The notes under the pieces are model-generated. The model did not search any database. It was not told the origin of the DNA and saw nothing but the letters and a program-made list of their open reading frames with translations. The position numbers were made by a program, and so were the translations under genes. From Streptomyces sp. NRRL WC-3742 (GTDB lineage Bacteria; Actinomycetota; Actinomycetes; Streptomycetales; Streptomycetaceae): a DNA stretch of 64,000 nt. The DNA lies in contig NZ_JOCF01000008.1 of assembly GCF_000720635.1 (NCBI RefSeq), positions 83,695-147,694 on the forward strand. The letters are read 5' to 3'. Shown here piece by piece: positions 45,039 to 53,025 of this stretch (its first letter is position 1; each line of letters opens with the position of its first letter).

Positions 45039-45421
45039 TCGCCGCGAAGGTCATGGTCACGGGTGAGAGCCTGTTGGTCGTCGCGGGCCTCATCCGGATG
45101 CTCTTCACGGTTCGGCGTCGGACGAGGTACCGGATCGCCGGAGCCGTCCGTCCCGGGTACGGGGTCTTGCAGCCCACGGGGGAACTCCTCGCCTCGGCGG
45201 CGCTGAGCCTGGGTATCGGTTGGGCCTTCTCCCGCCACCCCGTGCCCGATCTTCTGAGCCTTGCCGTGCTCGGGGTCTGGCTCCCCGCGGTTGCCGGTAA
45301 GGCGCTCGCCTGGATGATCCGTCAGGAGGAGTCGCCGCTGCGCGGAGGCCGGGGGTGGCTGGTGACGGCAGTGGCCGTCATCGGTGGTGCGACCGCGGGA
45401 TTCGCGCCCGAGGTCTTCTGA
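45035..45421 (+). CDS. Small membrane protein
   Basis: The 128-aa product has four hydrophobic segments and a basic cytosolic loop (LFTVRRRTRYRIAG). It is coupled to the upstream membrane protein by an ATGA overlap. Two such proteins in tandem suggest a small complex. No motif was recognised. Confidence 0.65.
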   Translation: MIAAKVMVTGESLLVVAGLIRMLFTVRRRTRYRIAGAVRPGYGVLQPTGELLASAALSLGIGWAFSRHPVPDLLSLAVLGVWLPAVAGKALAWMIRQEESPLRGGRGWLVTAVAVIGGATAGFAPEVF

Positions 45422-45474
45422 CGCTGTCCATGATCGCTTCCGTCCACCTCCACCAGCCCCGTGCGGTCCTGAGC

Positions 45475-45489
45475 CTCATCGGAATCTCA
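45475..45489. promoter_or_regulatory. Phased CTCA direct repeat (response-regulator box 2)
   Basis: CTCA-N7-CTCA (45475-45478, 45486-45489) followed by ggttcc lies 55 nt before the small membrane protein gene at 45544. Box 3 at 50168 has the same caggttcc tail. Confidence 0.6.
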
Positions 45490-45543
45490 GGTTCCGCACG
45501 GCATCATCGGCTGACAGCGAACATCCGATCGAAAGGCCCCGAC

Positions 45544-45750
45544 ATGTCGACGACACTGCGGAGCACACCGTCGGCCACCTCGAAGGGGGCCTCCCGGCAC
45601 GGCCGCCGTCCTGCCGGATCGACCGGATCGAGCGGATCTAGCGGATTGAACCGGCTCGTCGGCCCGGTGGCGGTGGTCATCGTCCTGGCTGTGACGGTCT
45701 TCTTCGGTCCCGAGCTCGCCGACCACTTCGTCGACCTGCTGACCCGCTGA
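45544..45750 (+). CDS. Very small single-pass membrane protein
   Basis: The 68-aa product has a Ser/Gly-rich basic N-terminus and one hydrophobic helix (residues about 39-58, VGPVAVVIVLAVTVFFG). The ATG has a gaaaggcccc site. It is followed 38 nt later by the KdpD-like fragment. Confidence 0.65.
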   Translation: MSTTLRSTPSATSKGASRHGRRPAGSTGSSGSSGLNRLVGPVAVVIVLAVTVFFGPELADHFVDLLTR

Positions 45751-45788
45751 GCAGGCCCCCCGTAGCCCCCGCAGGGAGAAGGACCGTC

Positions 45789-46343
45789 GTGACCGCTCCC
45801 AGCCCCCGCCGCATCCTCCTCGCGGCCCGCCGGATCGCGTGCCTTGCCGTTGCCGGGCACGACGGCCGGCCCCGGGGGCGGGCGCCGGCCGCGCGGAACC
45901 CGGCCCTCGCCCTGCCCCCGGGCGAGTGCGGCACCGTCGCCCGCTCCCTCCGGTGGGCCGTGACCGGGGCACCGAAGGGCTCCGTCGAGCTCAGCCTCCC
46001 GGCCCGGCTCCCGCCGGTTACCGTCACCCCTGAGCAGCTGCGCCCGGTGGTGGCGGCGATGGTGGAGTCCGCCCTGCTGCGCACCCCGCCCGGCGGGCGG
46101 GTACTGGTACGGGCGGAGGCGGTCCAGGGGCGCCATGGCGATCCGGGCGAGATACAGGTCCGCGTGGCGGACCGGGGGCTGAGCCTGACCGGCGAGGCGA
46201 AGTACGGGATGTTCCCGGGGCAGCACGACACGATCCCGGGCCAACGCTGGACTCCCCCCGAAGGCGGCCGCCTCACCGTCGAGGACAACCCGGGCGGCGG
46301 TCTCGTGTTCGTCCTCGTACTCCCGGTCGCCGCCCACCGCTGA
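45789..46343 (+). CDS. Orphan KdpD-like histidine-kinase ATPase-domain protein, degenerate
   Basis: The 184-aa product resembles the C-terminal end of KdpD: an N-box-like AMVESALLRTPPGGRV, a G1-like VRVADRGLSLTGE, and the ending GGRLTVEDNPGGGLVFVLVL. The dimerisation/phosphoacceptor histidine region and the sensor parts are absent. The usual ATP-binding asparagine of the N-box is replaced (ESAL), and the F- and G2-box span is shortened. It probably cannot phosphorylate. GTG 45789 has a ggagaagga site, so it may still be expressed. Confidence 0.65.
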   Translation: MTAPSPRRILLAARRIACLAVAGHDGRPRGRAPAARNPALALPPGECGTVARSLRWAVTGAPKGSVELSLPARLPPVTVTPEQLRPVVAAMVESALLRTPPGGRVLVRAEAVQGRHGDPGEIQVRVADRGLSLTGEAKYGMFPGQHDTIPGQRWTPPEGGRLTVEDNPGGGLVFVLVLPVAAHR

Positions 46344-46352
46344 GCGGACCGA

Positions 46353-46400
46353 CACCTGGGCCGGCACCTCGTCCGGCACCTCGTCCGGCACCTGGGCCGG
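46353..46400. repeat. Four 12-nt tandem repeats
   Basis: Four units run without gaps: cacctgggccgg, cacctcgtccgg twice, then cacctgggccgg. The last unit also pairs with ggtgccgg to form an 8-bp hairpin. The array lies between the convergent KdpD-like and DeoR genes and may act as a terminator. Confidence 0.85.
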
Positions 46401-46406
46401 TGCCGG

Positions 46407-47192
46407 TCAGGCGCGGCCGACGCGCACGCCGCGGTCCGCGATCGCCTGCTCCTGGTCGCGGGCGAGGTCGTCGTCCGTGACCAGGTCGTGAACCTCTGAC
46501 AGCGGGCAGATCGAGGCGAAGGTCACCCGGCCGATCTTCGAGCTGTCCGCCAGGACGACCGCCCGGCGGCTGCTGCGGAGGAAGGCCCGGTCGGTCTGGG
46601 CCTCCATCTCGTCGTGCGTGGTGCAGCCCTCCTGGGCGGTGAGGCCGTCCACCCCGGTGAAGGCCACGTCGAGGTGGTAGTGCGCGAGCATGCGCTCCGC
46701 GTCCGGTCCGACCAGCGCGTAGCTCGCCGAGCGGGCGAGGCCGCCGGTGACCGCCAGGCGCACCTCCGGACGACCCGTCAGCTCGGCGGCGATGTTCACG
46801 GCGTTGGTGACCACGGTGATCCCGCGACGGTCGGCGAGAACCCTCGCCAGCTCGGTGGTCGTGGTGCCTCCGGTCAGGCCGACCACCGCCCCGTCGGGGA
46901 CCAGCTCGGCCGCCGCCCGGGCGATCCGTGCCTTCTCCTCCTGCCTCCGCTTGCTCCGGTGCCGCAGCGGCAGTTCGGTGTTCACCGGCCCGGTGATCGC
47001 GCCGCCGCGGGTGCGGTGGATCAGGCCCTGGTCGTGCAGTTCCTTCAGGTCCCGGCGGACCGTGGCGCCCGACACCCCGAGCAGGGCGCAGAGTGCGTGC
47101 ACGTCCGCGCTCCCGGCCTCGGTGACGTGCGTCAGGATGCGGGCGGCGCGATCGGCCTTGAGCCGGGAGGTGGGTGCGCTCCGCAGGCTCAC
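46407..47192 (-). CDS. DeoR-family regulator (AgaR-like)
   Basis: The 261-aa product has a DeoR helix-turn-helix (ALCALLGVSGATVRRDLKELH) and the sugar-phosphate sensor domain (VGLTGGTTTTELARVL, VVTNAVNIAAEL, DVAFTGVDGLT). It is the last gene of the amino-sugar operon, coupled to the aldolase (GTGA). It probably controls that operon through the repeats at 50025-50044. Confidence 0.93.
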   Translation of the reverse strand: MSLRSAPTSRLKADRAARILTHVTEAGSADVHALCALLGVSGATVRRDLKELHDQGLIHRTRGGAITGPVNTELPLRHRSKRRQEEKARIARAAAELVPDGAVVGLTGGTTTTELARVLADRRGITVVTNAVNIAAELTGRPEVRLAVTGGLARSASYALVGPDAERMLAHYHLDVAFTGVDGLTAQEGCTTHDEMEAQTDRAFLRSSRRAVVLADSSKIGRVTFASICPLSEVHDLVTDDDLARDQEQAIADRGVRVGRA

Positions 47193-48037
47193 CCGGCCAG
47201 CACCGGGGACTTCAGGACGCCGAGGAGCCGGGCCACCTCGGCGGCCGTCGCGGCGCGGCCGGGGCCGAGGTAGCGGCGGGTGTCGACCAGGGCGCGGTCA
47301 CCGTCCAGGCTCTGCCGGACGGCGGCGGTGAAGACCTGGTTGAGGTGGGTGGCGATGTTGATCTTCGTCATGCCCCGCTCGACGGCGAGCGTCAGGTGCT
47401 CGTCGGCGACGCCGGAGGAACCGTGCAGCACCAGCGGCACGGGAACGGCGGCGCGCAGCTCCGCTATCAGGTCGAAGTCGAGTTCGGCGTCGCGGGTGGT
47501 CATCGCGTGCGAGGTGCCGACCGCCACCGCGAGCGCGTCGATGCCGGTGGCCGCCACGAACGCGGCCGCCTCGGCGGGGTCGGTCCGCGCGCCCGGGGCG
47601 TGCACGCCATCCTTGCCGCCGACCTCGCCGAGCTCCGCCTCCACCCAGACGCCCGCCGTGTGGCAGTGCGCGACCACGGCCGCCGTGGCCCGGACGTTCT
47701 CCTCGTACTCCAGCACGGAGGCGTCGAACATCACGGAGGTGAAGCCGAGTTCGACGGCCTCCTCGACCAGTGCCGACGTGGTCGCGTGGTCCAGGTGGAC
47801 GGCGACCGGGACACCGGCCGCCCGGGCCACGGCCAGGACCGCGGCGCCGATCGGGGCCAGGGCGCCGTGGTAGCGGACGGCGTTCTCGCTCAGTTGGAGG
47901 ACCACCGGGCAGCCGGCCGTCTCCGCGCCGGTGACGATGGCCTCGGCGTGCTCGAGCTGGATGACGTTGAACGCGCCGACACCCTGTGCGGCGGAGGCCG
48001 CCTCACGGATGATGGCACCGGTCGGGGTCAGGGGCAT
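47189..48037 (-). CDS. Class II aldolase (tagatose/fructose-bisphosphate type)
   Basis: The 282-aa product has the class II zinc-aldolase marks GAFNVIQLEHAEAIV, VHLDHAT with zinc histidine near residue 82, VEAELGEVGG and LHGSSGV. It would cleave tagatose- or fructose-1,6-bisphosphate to two triose phosphates. With the SIS and PfkB genes it fits the galactosamine (Aga) route. It ends in an overlap with the DeoR gene and starts inside the PfkB gene's end (10 nt). Confidence 0.9.
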   Translation of the reverse strand: MPLTPTGAIIREAASAAQGVGAFNVIQLEHAEAIVTGAETAGCPVVLQLSENAVRYHGALAPIGAAVLAVARAAGVPVAVHLDHATTSALVEEAVELGFTSVMFDASVLEYEENVRATAAVVAHCHTAGVWVEAELGEVGGKDGVHAPGARTDPAEAAAFVAATGIDALAVAVGTSHAMTTRDAELDFDLIAELRAAVPVPLVLHGSSGVADEHLTLAVERGMTKINIATHLNQVFTAAVRQSLDGDRALVDTRRYLGPGRAATAAEVARLLGVLKSPVLAG

Positions 48038-48960
48038 TGCGGGCTCCTCAGGGGTCGGACCTCCACGAGCGGACGCAGGCGCGCGTGGACGGCGGAGTCG
48101 AAGTCGCCGGCCAGAGGCGCGGCGACGGCGGCGGCGGAGAGTGCGACGGCCTCGGCCAGCCGATCGGGCCAGGGCGTCCCGTCCACGAGGCCGAGGGCGA
48201 GCGCGGCCACCGCCGCGTCCCCGGCGCCGGTCGGGTTGCCGGACAGTCGTTCAGGCTGCCGGGCGCGCCAACTCCCGTACGCCGTGACGGCGATGAGGCC
48301 CTCGGCGCCGAGCGAGGCCACCACGGACCGGGCGCCGGCACCGCGCAGTGATTCTGCGGCGGCGACGGGGTCGCTCAGCCCCGTCACGGCCGCGAGTTCG
48401 TCCGCGTTGGGTTTGACCAGCGTCGGCATCCCCGCCAGCGCCGCCCGCAGGGCCGGTCCGTCCGCGTCCACCACGGCGGGCACCCCGTGGCTGCGGGCCA
48501 GGCGGACCAACTCGGCATAGGCGTCGGCCGGAACGCCCTGGGGGAGGCTCCCGGAGAACACCACCGCCATGGCCCCGGGCAGCAGCGCGTCGATCCGGTC
48601 GAGGATGCGGTCCCATTCCTCCGGGCGTACCACCGGCCCGGGTTCGAGCAGGACCGTGGTGTCCCCCGCCGACTCGTCGACGACCGCCGTCGTCCGCCGG
48701 CTCTCGCCCGAGATCGGCACCAGCTCGTCGGTCAGCCCGGCCGAGGCCAGTTCCCCACGCAGCAGCACACCGGTCGCACCGCCCGCCAGCCCGGTGACGG
48801 CCGTGCGCTCGCCGAGCGCGTGCAGGACCCGCGACACGTTGACGCCCTTGCCCCCGGCGCGCTCGGTCACCGACCGGACGCGGTTGCTCGCCTGCGGACG
48901 GAGCCGGTCCACGCGGTACGTGACATCCAGCGCCGCGTTGAGCGTGACGGTGAGGATCAC
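48028..48960 (-). CDS. PfkB-family sugar-phosphate kinase
   Basis: The 310-aa product is a 1-phosphofructokinase/tagatose-6-phosphate kinase type: LNAALDVTYRVDRL at the start, GGKGVNVSRVLHALG near residue 37, GSLPQGVP and the catalytic GNPTGAGDAAVAALA near residue 245. It would supply the bisphosphate used by the aldolase. Its GTG overlaps the stop of the ROK-like remnant. Confidence 0.92.
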   Translation of the reverse strand: MILTVTLNAALDVTYRVDRLRPQASNRVRSVTERAGGKGVNVSRVLHALGERTAVTGLAGGATGVLLRGELASAGLTDELVPISGESRRTTAVVDESAGDTTVLLEPGPVVRPEEWDRILDRIDALLPGAMAVVFSGSLPQGVPADAYAELVRLARSHGVPAVVDADGPALRAALAGMPTLVKPNADELAAVTGLSDPVAAAESLRGAGARSVVASLGAEGLIAVTAYGSWRARQPERLSGNPTGAGDAAVAALALGLVDGTPWPDRLAEAVALSAAAVAAPLAGDFDSAVHARLRPLVEVRPLRSPQCP

Positions 48961-49040
48961 AGCAGGACCACCTCCCGCAGCAGTTCCTCGGCGAGCACCG
49001 CCGCACCCCGGCAGGCGGCCTCGGGCCCGAGCGCGATCAC
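48957..49040 (-). pseudogene. C-terminal remnant of a ROK-family sugar kinase or regulator
   Basis: A 27-codon frame starts at a GTG at 49040 and ends with a TGA overlapping the PfkB GTG. Its product, IALGPEAACRGAAVLAEE and a short tail, aligns with the C-terminal helix of ROK proteins such as the one at 52006 (RFRQDASLYGAIVLAMD). No upstream ROK sequence remains. It looks like the leftover end of a deleted gene. Confidence 0.5.
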
Positions 49041-49063
49041 CGGGCCACCTCTGCCGGGTCCGG

Positions 49064-49936
49064 TCACGGCTGGTTCAGCACGATCGAGCGGGTGAGGTTG
49101 CGCGGCCGGTCCGGGTCCATGCCGCCCAGTTCGGCGCGCGCGACGGCGAGGCGCTGGGCACGGATCAGGTCGGCCATGGGGTCCAGGTCGCTGACCGACA
49201 CCTGGGCGCCGACGGCCAGGACCTGCTCCACGAGCCCGGTCGGAGGCTCGCCGAAGAACCAGACCAGGGTGTCCGGCCCGGAGATGCTGATCGGGCCGTG
49301 CCGGTACTCCATGCCGGGGTAGGACTCGGTCCAACTGATGGCCGCCTCACGGAGTTTGAGCGCGGCCTCGTTGGCCACGCCGACGGTCCAGCCCGCCCCG
49401 AGGAAGGTGATCTGCTTCGCCTCGACGGCGCCCTCGGGCAGCGGCTCGGACAGCGCCCGCCTCGCCTGCTCCGGCAGGTCGGCGGGGGCCAGGCCGAGGT
49501 GGCCGCGCAGGAGGGCGAGCGCCGTGGTGGCGAACCGGGTCTGCACGACGGACTTCTCGTCCGCGAACTCCAGGTCCACCAGGGTCTTCGCGGCCGCACT
49601 GATCGGCGTGGAGAGGTCACCGGTGATCGCGACGGTCGGCAGGTGCTCCGCGCGTCCGAGCGCGTCGAGCACCTCGGTGGTGGTGCCGGACCGCGTGATC
49701 GCGAGCAGACGGTCGTACGTGCGGGCGGCCGGGTACTCGGAGGCCGCGAAGGCGTCGGTCTCCCCCAGCCCGGCTGCCTCGCGCATCGAGGCGTACGCCT
49801 GGGCGATGTAGAGCGAGGTACCGCAGCCGATCACGGCGACGCGCTCTCCGGTCCGGGGCAGTCCCTCCGCGCCGGTCTCCAGGGCGCGGCTCCAGCACTC
49901 GGGCTGGCTGGCGATCTCCCGCTGGACGTGACTCAT
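49064..49936 (-). CDS. SIS-domain sugar isomerase/deaminase (AgaS-like)
   Basis: The 290-aa product starts MSHVQREIASQPE and has two SIS domains (VAVIGCGTSLYIAQAYASM, ITRSGTTTEVLDAL, and FLGAGWTVGVANEAALKLRE). It resembles GlmS isomerase-half and AgaS proteins, which convert amino-sugar 6-phosphates to ketose 6-phosphates. It is the first gene of the minus-strand operon. ATG 49936 has an aaggaggc site. Confidence 0.88.
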   Translation of the reverse strand: MSHVQREIASQPECWSRALETGAEGLPRTGERVAVIGCGTSLYIAQAYASMREAAGLGETDAFAASEYPAARTYDRLLAITRSGTTTEVLDALGRAEHLPTVAITGDLSTPISAAAKTLVDLEFADEKSVVQTRFATTALALLRGHLGLAPADLPEQARRALSEPLPEGAVEAKQITFLGAGWTVGVANEAALKLREAAISWTESYPGMEYRHGPISISGPDTLVWFFGEPPTGLVEQVLAVGAQVSVSDLDPMADLIRAQRLAVARAELGGMDPDRPRNLTRSIVLNQP

Positions 49937-49983
49937 GGAAGCCTCCTTGGGCGCTGTGAAGCACCTTGCTCGAAGTTGCTCCA

Positions 49984-50044
49984 TGTATAGCCCTGAGAGC
50001 CATCTCCAAGCAATACCGCGCACTCATTGAGCATCTTTGCGCAT
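49984..50044 (-). promoter_or_regulatory. Promoter and DeoR-type repeats of the amino-sugar operon
   Basis: On the minus strand TTGCTT (50013-50008), 18 nt and TATACA (49989-49984) form a promoter about 45 nt before the start codon. Just upstream, two 10-nt direct repeats, atgcgcaaag (50044-50035) and atgctcaatg (50034-50025), adjoin. DeoR regulators bind such phased repeats. Confidence 0.6.
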
Positions 50045-50461
50045 ATTCACACGCGGCAGTCATCCCTGGCGCAACCGTCGACCCCTCGGCTCCCGGACCG
50101 TCACCCGGCTCGGGGGGCAGGTCGTCCCCGCCGAGAGCCGGCACCTCCACAGTGGGCAGCGGGGCGATTCATCGAATCCTCAGGTTCCTGCTGCGATGAT
50201 CGGCCGGTCGGCGGCGGCGCCTTCCCGGCCGCCCCACGGAGGGGAGGCGGTCGTCGACGAACGCCTGTTCGCTGTCATGGCGGTGAACGCGAACCGGCAC
50301 GTGGCTGTGCACCTCACCAGGGGTCTCGTCCCCCCGGACACCCGGTGAGGTGCACGGCCGCCGGAGCCACGGGCCGAGCGATCCCGAGCAACCCCTTCGA
50401 GCGACGAAGAGAACACGTTGATCCCGAGCCATGGCAACGCCGCCGCACGACACCGTCCGTC
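50045..50461. other. Gene-poor region between the SIS and histidine-kinase genes
   Basis: No frame here has recognisable protein features. It contains the phased CTCA box at 50168. Low-complexity frames run through to the response-regulator tail at 50462, so the region may be what is left of a deleted regulator gene. Confidence 0.5.
50168..50182 (+). promoter_or_regulatory. Phased TTCA/CTCA direct repeat (response-regulator box 3)
   Basis: TTCA-N7-CTCA (50168-50171, 50179-50182) followed by ggttcc is the third copy of the element seen at 44578 and 45475. It lies about 340 nt before the histidine-kinase start. Confidence 0.55.
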
Positions 50462-50524
50462 GTGACCGACCCGATGCTCACCGCCGAGGAGTTCGCCGTG
50501 CTCGAGCCGGAGTCCCGGGCGTGA
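50462..50524 (+). pseudogene. Tail of a lost response regulator
   Basis: A 20-codon frame, VTDPMLTAEEFAVLEPESRA, ends in a TGA overlapping the kinase GTG (GTGA). LTAEEFAVLE matches the start of the DNA-binding domain of OmpR-type regulators (LTxxEFxLLE). Nothing before it codes for a receiver domain. It is most simply a remnant whose overlap with the kinase has survived. Confidence 0.4.
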
Positions 50525-51822
50525 CGCCTCCGGCTCTGGCCGGGTGGCTGCGCCGCCCCGGCCCGCCGACCCCGGCGGGGCGAATCCGCCGTCTCCGCCG
50601 ACGCATCGCCGTACTGTTCGCCCTCGTCAGCGGCCTGGGGCTGGTCGGCATGGCGACGATCGCCGTGCACGGGGACAACGCCTCCTGGCACTTCCAGGTC
50701 GAAGCCGATCTCAGGCTCCGGAGCAGCGAGTTCGCCACCGATCTGCGCTACGACGAGGACGGCGACCTCCTGCTCCCCGACCCCGTGGAGGGCGGGTACG
50801 ACTGCCCGCCGGTGACGGTGTTCACCCGCAGCGGCGATCACCTCGACGCCTCCGCCGTCCCGTACCGCCCCTGCCAGGTCGTGCCGACTCCCGCACTCGA
50901 GGCGATGGCCGCGAAGGCCGCGCGGACCGGGGACGTGGCCACGGGCACCACGACCGCGGCGAACGGCCGCAGGCTGCGCCTGTTCGCCCAGCCGTACCCC
51001 GGGCCGGGAGGGGAGGAGAACGGCACGGTGGTGGTCGCGGCGGACGACATCACCGAGGTTCTCGCCGCCCACGACCGGCTGACGCTCCTGATCACCATCG
51101 CCTGCACCGTCCTGGTGGCCGGCTCCGCGCTGGCAGGGCACTGGCTCGCAGGCAGAGCCGTGCGGCCGGCGCTCACGGCGCTCGACCAGCAGGAGGCATT
51201 CTTCGCGGACGCCGCCCACGACCTCCGCACGCCCGTCGCCTCGCTGCGCGTGCTCGCGGAGACCGGACTGCGCGGCGAGGCGGAGAGCGCGGAGGTCATG
51301 CGCCGCACGCTCCGTCAGTCGACCAGGATGAGCGAACTGGTCGACGATCTGCTGACCCGCGCCCGTCTCATGGCCGGCGCCGTACCACTGAACCGGGAGC
51401 CACTGCGGCTGGACCAGCTCGTCGACACCCTCGTCGCCGACACCCCGACGGACGGGCACCGGGTGAGCGTACGGGCCGAGCCCGTGGTCGTCCTCGCGGA
51501 CGCGGGGCTGCTGCGCCGAGCCGTCGCCAACCTGTTGGGCAACGCTCTGGTCCATGGCCGGACCCCGGGCGGGACGGCCGACATCGAGATCACGGTCGCG
51601 TCGGACGGCACCGTCACGGTGGACGACGCCGGGCCCGGCATCCCGCCCGAGCAGGCCCGGTCCCTGTTCGAACGCTTCCACAGCGGCAGCGGTTCCAGCG
51701 GTCTCGGCCTCTCGATCGCCGCCTGGGTGGCCCACGCCCACGGTGGTTCGCTCAAGGTCACGACCAGCAGCCGGGGCGGGTCCCGGTTCCTGTTGCGCGT
51801 ACCCGTTCAGAAGCGGCCCTGA
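50521..51822 (+). CDS. Orphan sensor histidine kinase
   Basis: The 433-aa product has a first transmembrane helix near residues 28-48, an extracellular sensor region of about 110 aa with two cysteines, and a second helix near 190-212. The H-box is FADAAHDLRTPVASL with His233, the N-box RRAVANLLGNALVHG, G1 VDDAGPGIPPEQA and G2 SSGLGLSIAAWVAH. A HAMP domain is short or absent. No full response-regulator gene is adjacent. GTG 50521 overlaps the TGA of a regulator-like tail. Confidence 0.92.
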   Translation: MTPPALAGWLRRPGPPTPAGRIRRLRRRIAVLFALVSGLGLVGMATIAVHGDNASWHFQVEADLRLRSSEFATDLRYDEDGDLLLPDPVEGGYDCPPVTVFTRSGDHLDASAVPYRPCQVVPTPALEAMAAKAARTGDVATGTTTAANGRRLRLFAQPYPGPGGEENGTVVVAADDITEVLAAHDRLTLLITIACTVLVAGSALAGHWLAGRAVRPALTALDQQEAFFADAAHDLRTPVASLRVLAETGLRGEAESAEVMRRTLRQSTRMSELVDDLLTRARLMAGAVPLNREPLRLDQLVDTLVADTPTDGHRVSVRAEPVVVLADAGLLRRAVANLLGNALVHGRTPGGTADIEITVASDGTVTVDDAGPGIPPEQARSLFERFHSGSGSSGLGLSIAAWVAHAHGGSLKVTTSSRGGSRFLLRVPVQKRP

Positions 51823-51867
51823 CGCCCGTCTCCCGTCCTCTGGTTCATGTCCTGCGGGCTAGTAGTC

Positions 51868-51899
51868 TTGACGAGGAAGAGTAAAGGAATTTAACTTTA
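51868..51899 (+). promoter_or_regulatory. Promoter with overlapping inverted repeat before the ROK kinase gene
   Basis: TTGACG (51868-51873), 18 nt and TAACTT (51892-51897) make a good promoter. The inverted repeat taaag/cttta (51882-51899) overlaps the -10. The 11-mer ggaatttaact (51886-51896) also occurs, on the other strand, at 42660-42670. Confidence 0.6.
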
Positions 51900-51902
51900 T
51901 TC

Positions 51903-51935
51903 GCGCCGGCCGAACGGGCCGGCGCCTTCTTTTCG
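51903..51935 (+). terminator. Terminator hairpin at the start of the ROK transcript
   Basis: gcgccggcc and ggccggcgc form a 9-bp stem followed by cttctttt. It ends transcription from the kinase gene. Because the promoter at 51868 would start near 51904, the same hairpin also begins the ROK leader. Confidence 0.75.
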
Positions 51936-52005
51936 ACTCCTACCGACAGCAAGTCCGGACGGTCCTCCCAGTGCCGGTCGGGCCCGCACACGAGAGAACC
52001 CGCCG

Positions 52006-53025
52006 ATGATCACAGACACTCCTCTGCTCTCCCACGCGCACAGGAGCCCCGACCTTGCGCCCGACACCACCGACGACAGTCCCACCCACACGGTCATCGG
52101 CGTCGACTTCGGCGGCACCAAGACAGAACTCGCTCTCGCCGACCCGCACGGGGCCATCCTGGTCCGCAAGCGGCTGGCGACCATGGCCGAGCGGGGCCCC
52201 GACCAGGCCATCGCACGCGCCGCCAAGGCCGTACGACAGCTGGCCGCCGAGTCCGAGACGCGCTTCGACGCCCCCGTCGCCGCCCACGCGGCCGTCGCAC
52301 CGGGCATCATCCAGCCCGAGCGCATCCTGCTCACCCCCAACCTGCCCGGCTGGGAGGGTCTCGCCCTCTCCGCGCGGCTCGCCGACGAGTTCGGTGTGCC
52401 GACCGTCCCCGTCGCCAACGACGTCCGGGCCGGGGCACTCGCGGAACTGCGCCTCGGCGAGCTGCGAGGAGCCGAGCCCGGCCTCTACGTCAACCTCGGC
52501 ACGGGTCTCGCCGCCGCCCTCACCGTCGGCGGGAACGTCGTGTACGGCGCCAACCAGGCAGCCGGCGAGATCGCGTACGCCAACCCGGGCAACGCTCCGC
52601 TGGACGCCGTCTCCGCCGGGCGAGCCCCGTTGGAGGAGATCCTCGGTGGCAAGAACCTCACCGACCGCGCCAGGGCGCTGCTGGGCGAGTCGGCCACCGG
52701 CGGCGACCTCTTCCGCAGCACCGACCCCGCCGCCCAGGAGCTGGCCGGACAGACACTCACCGCGCTCGCGACCGCGCTGGCCAACATGGCCGTTCTCGTC
52801 GACCCCTCGCGCATCGTCCTCGGCGGCGGCCTGATGTCCGTCGCCGATCTGATCCTCCCCCAGCTCGAACGCCTGCTCGCCGCCGCCCTGCCGTTCCCGA
52901 CCGAGCTCCGGGTCGCCCGGTTCCGCCAGGACGCCTCCCTCTACGGTGCGATCGTCCTCGCGATGGACAGCCGGCCCGCGCCGGTCATCGGCCCCGACTT
53001 CGACTACGACCTGGGAGAGCACTGA
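52006..53025 (+). CDS. ROK-family sugar kinase lacking the zinc motif
   Basis: The 339-aa product has the ATP motif IGVDFGGTKTELALAD (near residues 31-46), the catalytic VANDVRAGALAE and the GTGLAAAL loop. The zinc-binding CxCGxxGC segment of most ROK proteins is replaced by a cysteine-free stretch (ANPGNAPLDAVSAGRAPLEE). There is no DNA-binding domain, so it is a kinase rather than a regulator, probably for an amino sugar. Its stop overlaps the next ATG by one base. Confidence 0.88.
   Translation: MITDTPLLSHAHRSPDLAPDTTDDSPTHTVIGVDFGGTKTELALADPHGAILVRKRLATMAERGPDQAIARAAKAVRQLAAESETRFDAPVAAHAAVAPGIIQPERILLTPNLPGWEGLALSARLADEFGVPTVPVANDVRAGALAELRLGELRGAEPGLYVNLGTGLAAALTVGGNVVYGANQAAGEIAYANPGNAPLDAVSAGRAPLEEILGGKNLTDRARALLGESATGGDLFRSTDPAAQELAGQTLTALATALANMAVLVDPSRIVLGGGLMSVADLILPQLERLLAAALPFPTELRVARFRQDASLYGAIVLAMDSRPAPVIGPDFDYDLGEH

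Noticed and set aside
46353..46400. 12-nt repeats as a CRISPR-like array
   Set aside because: Units are short and gapless, with no spacers and no cas genes.
50027..50461. 165-codon frame before the kinase gene as a whole gene
   Set aside because: Only its last 20 codons look like protein; the rest is low-complexity and has no ribosome site.
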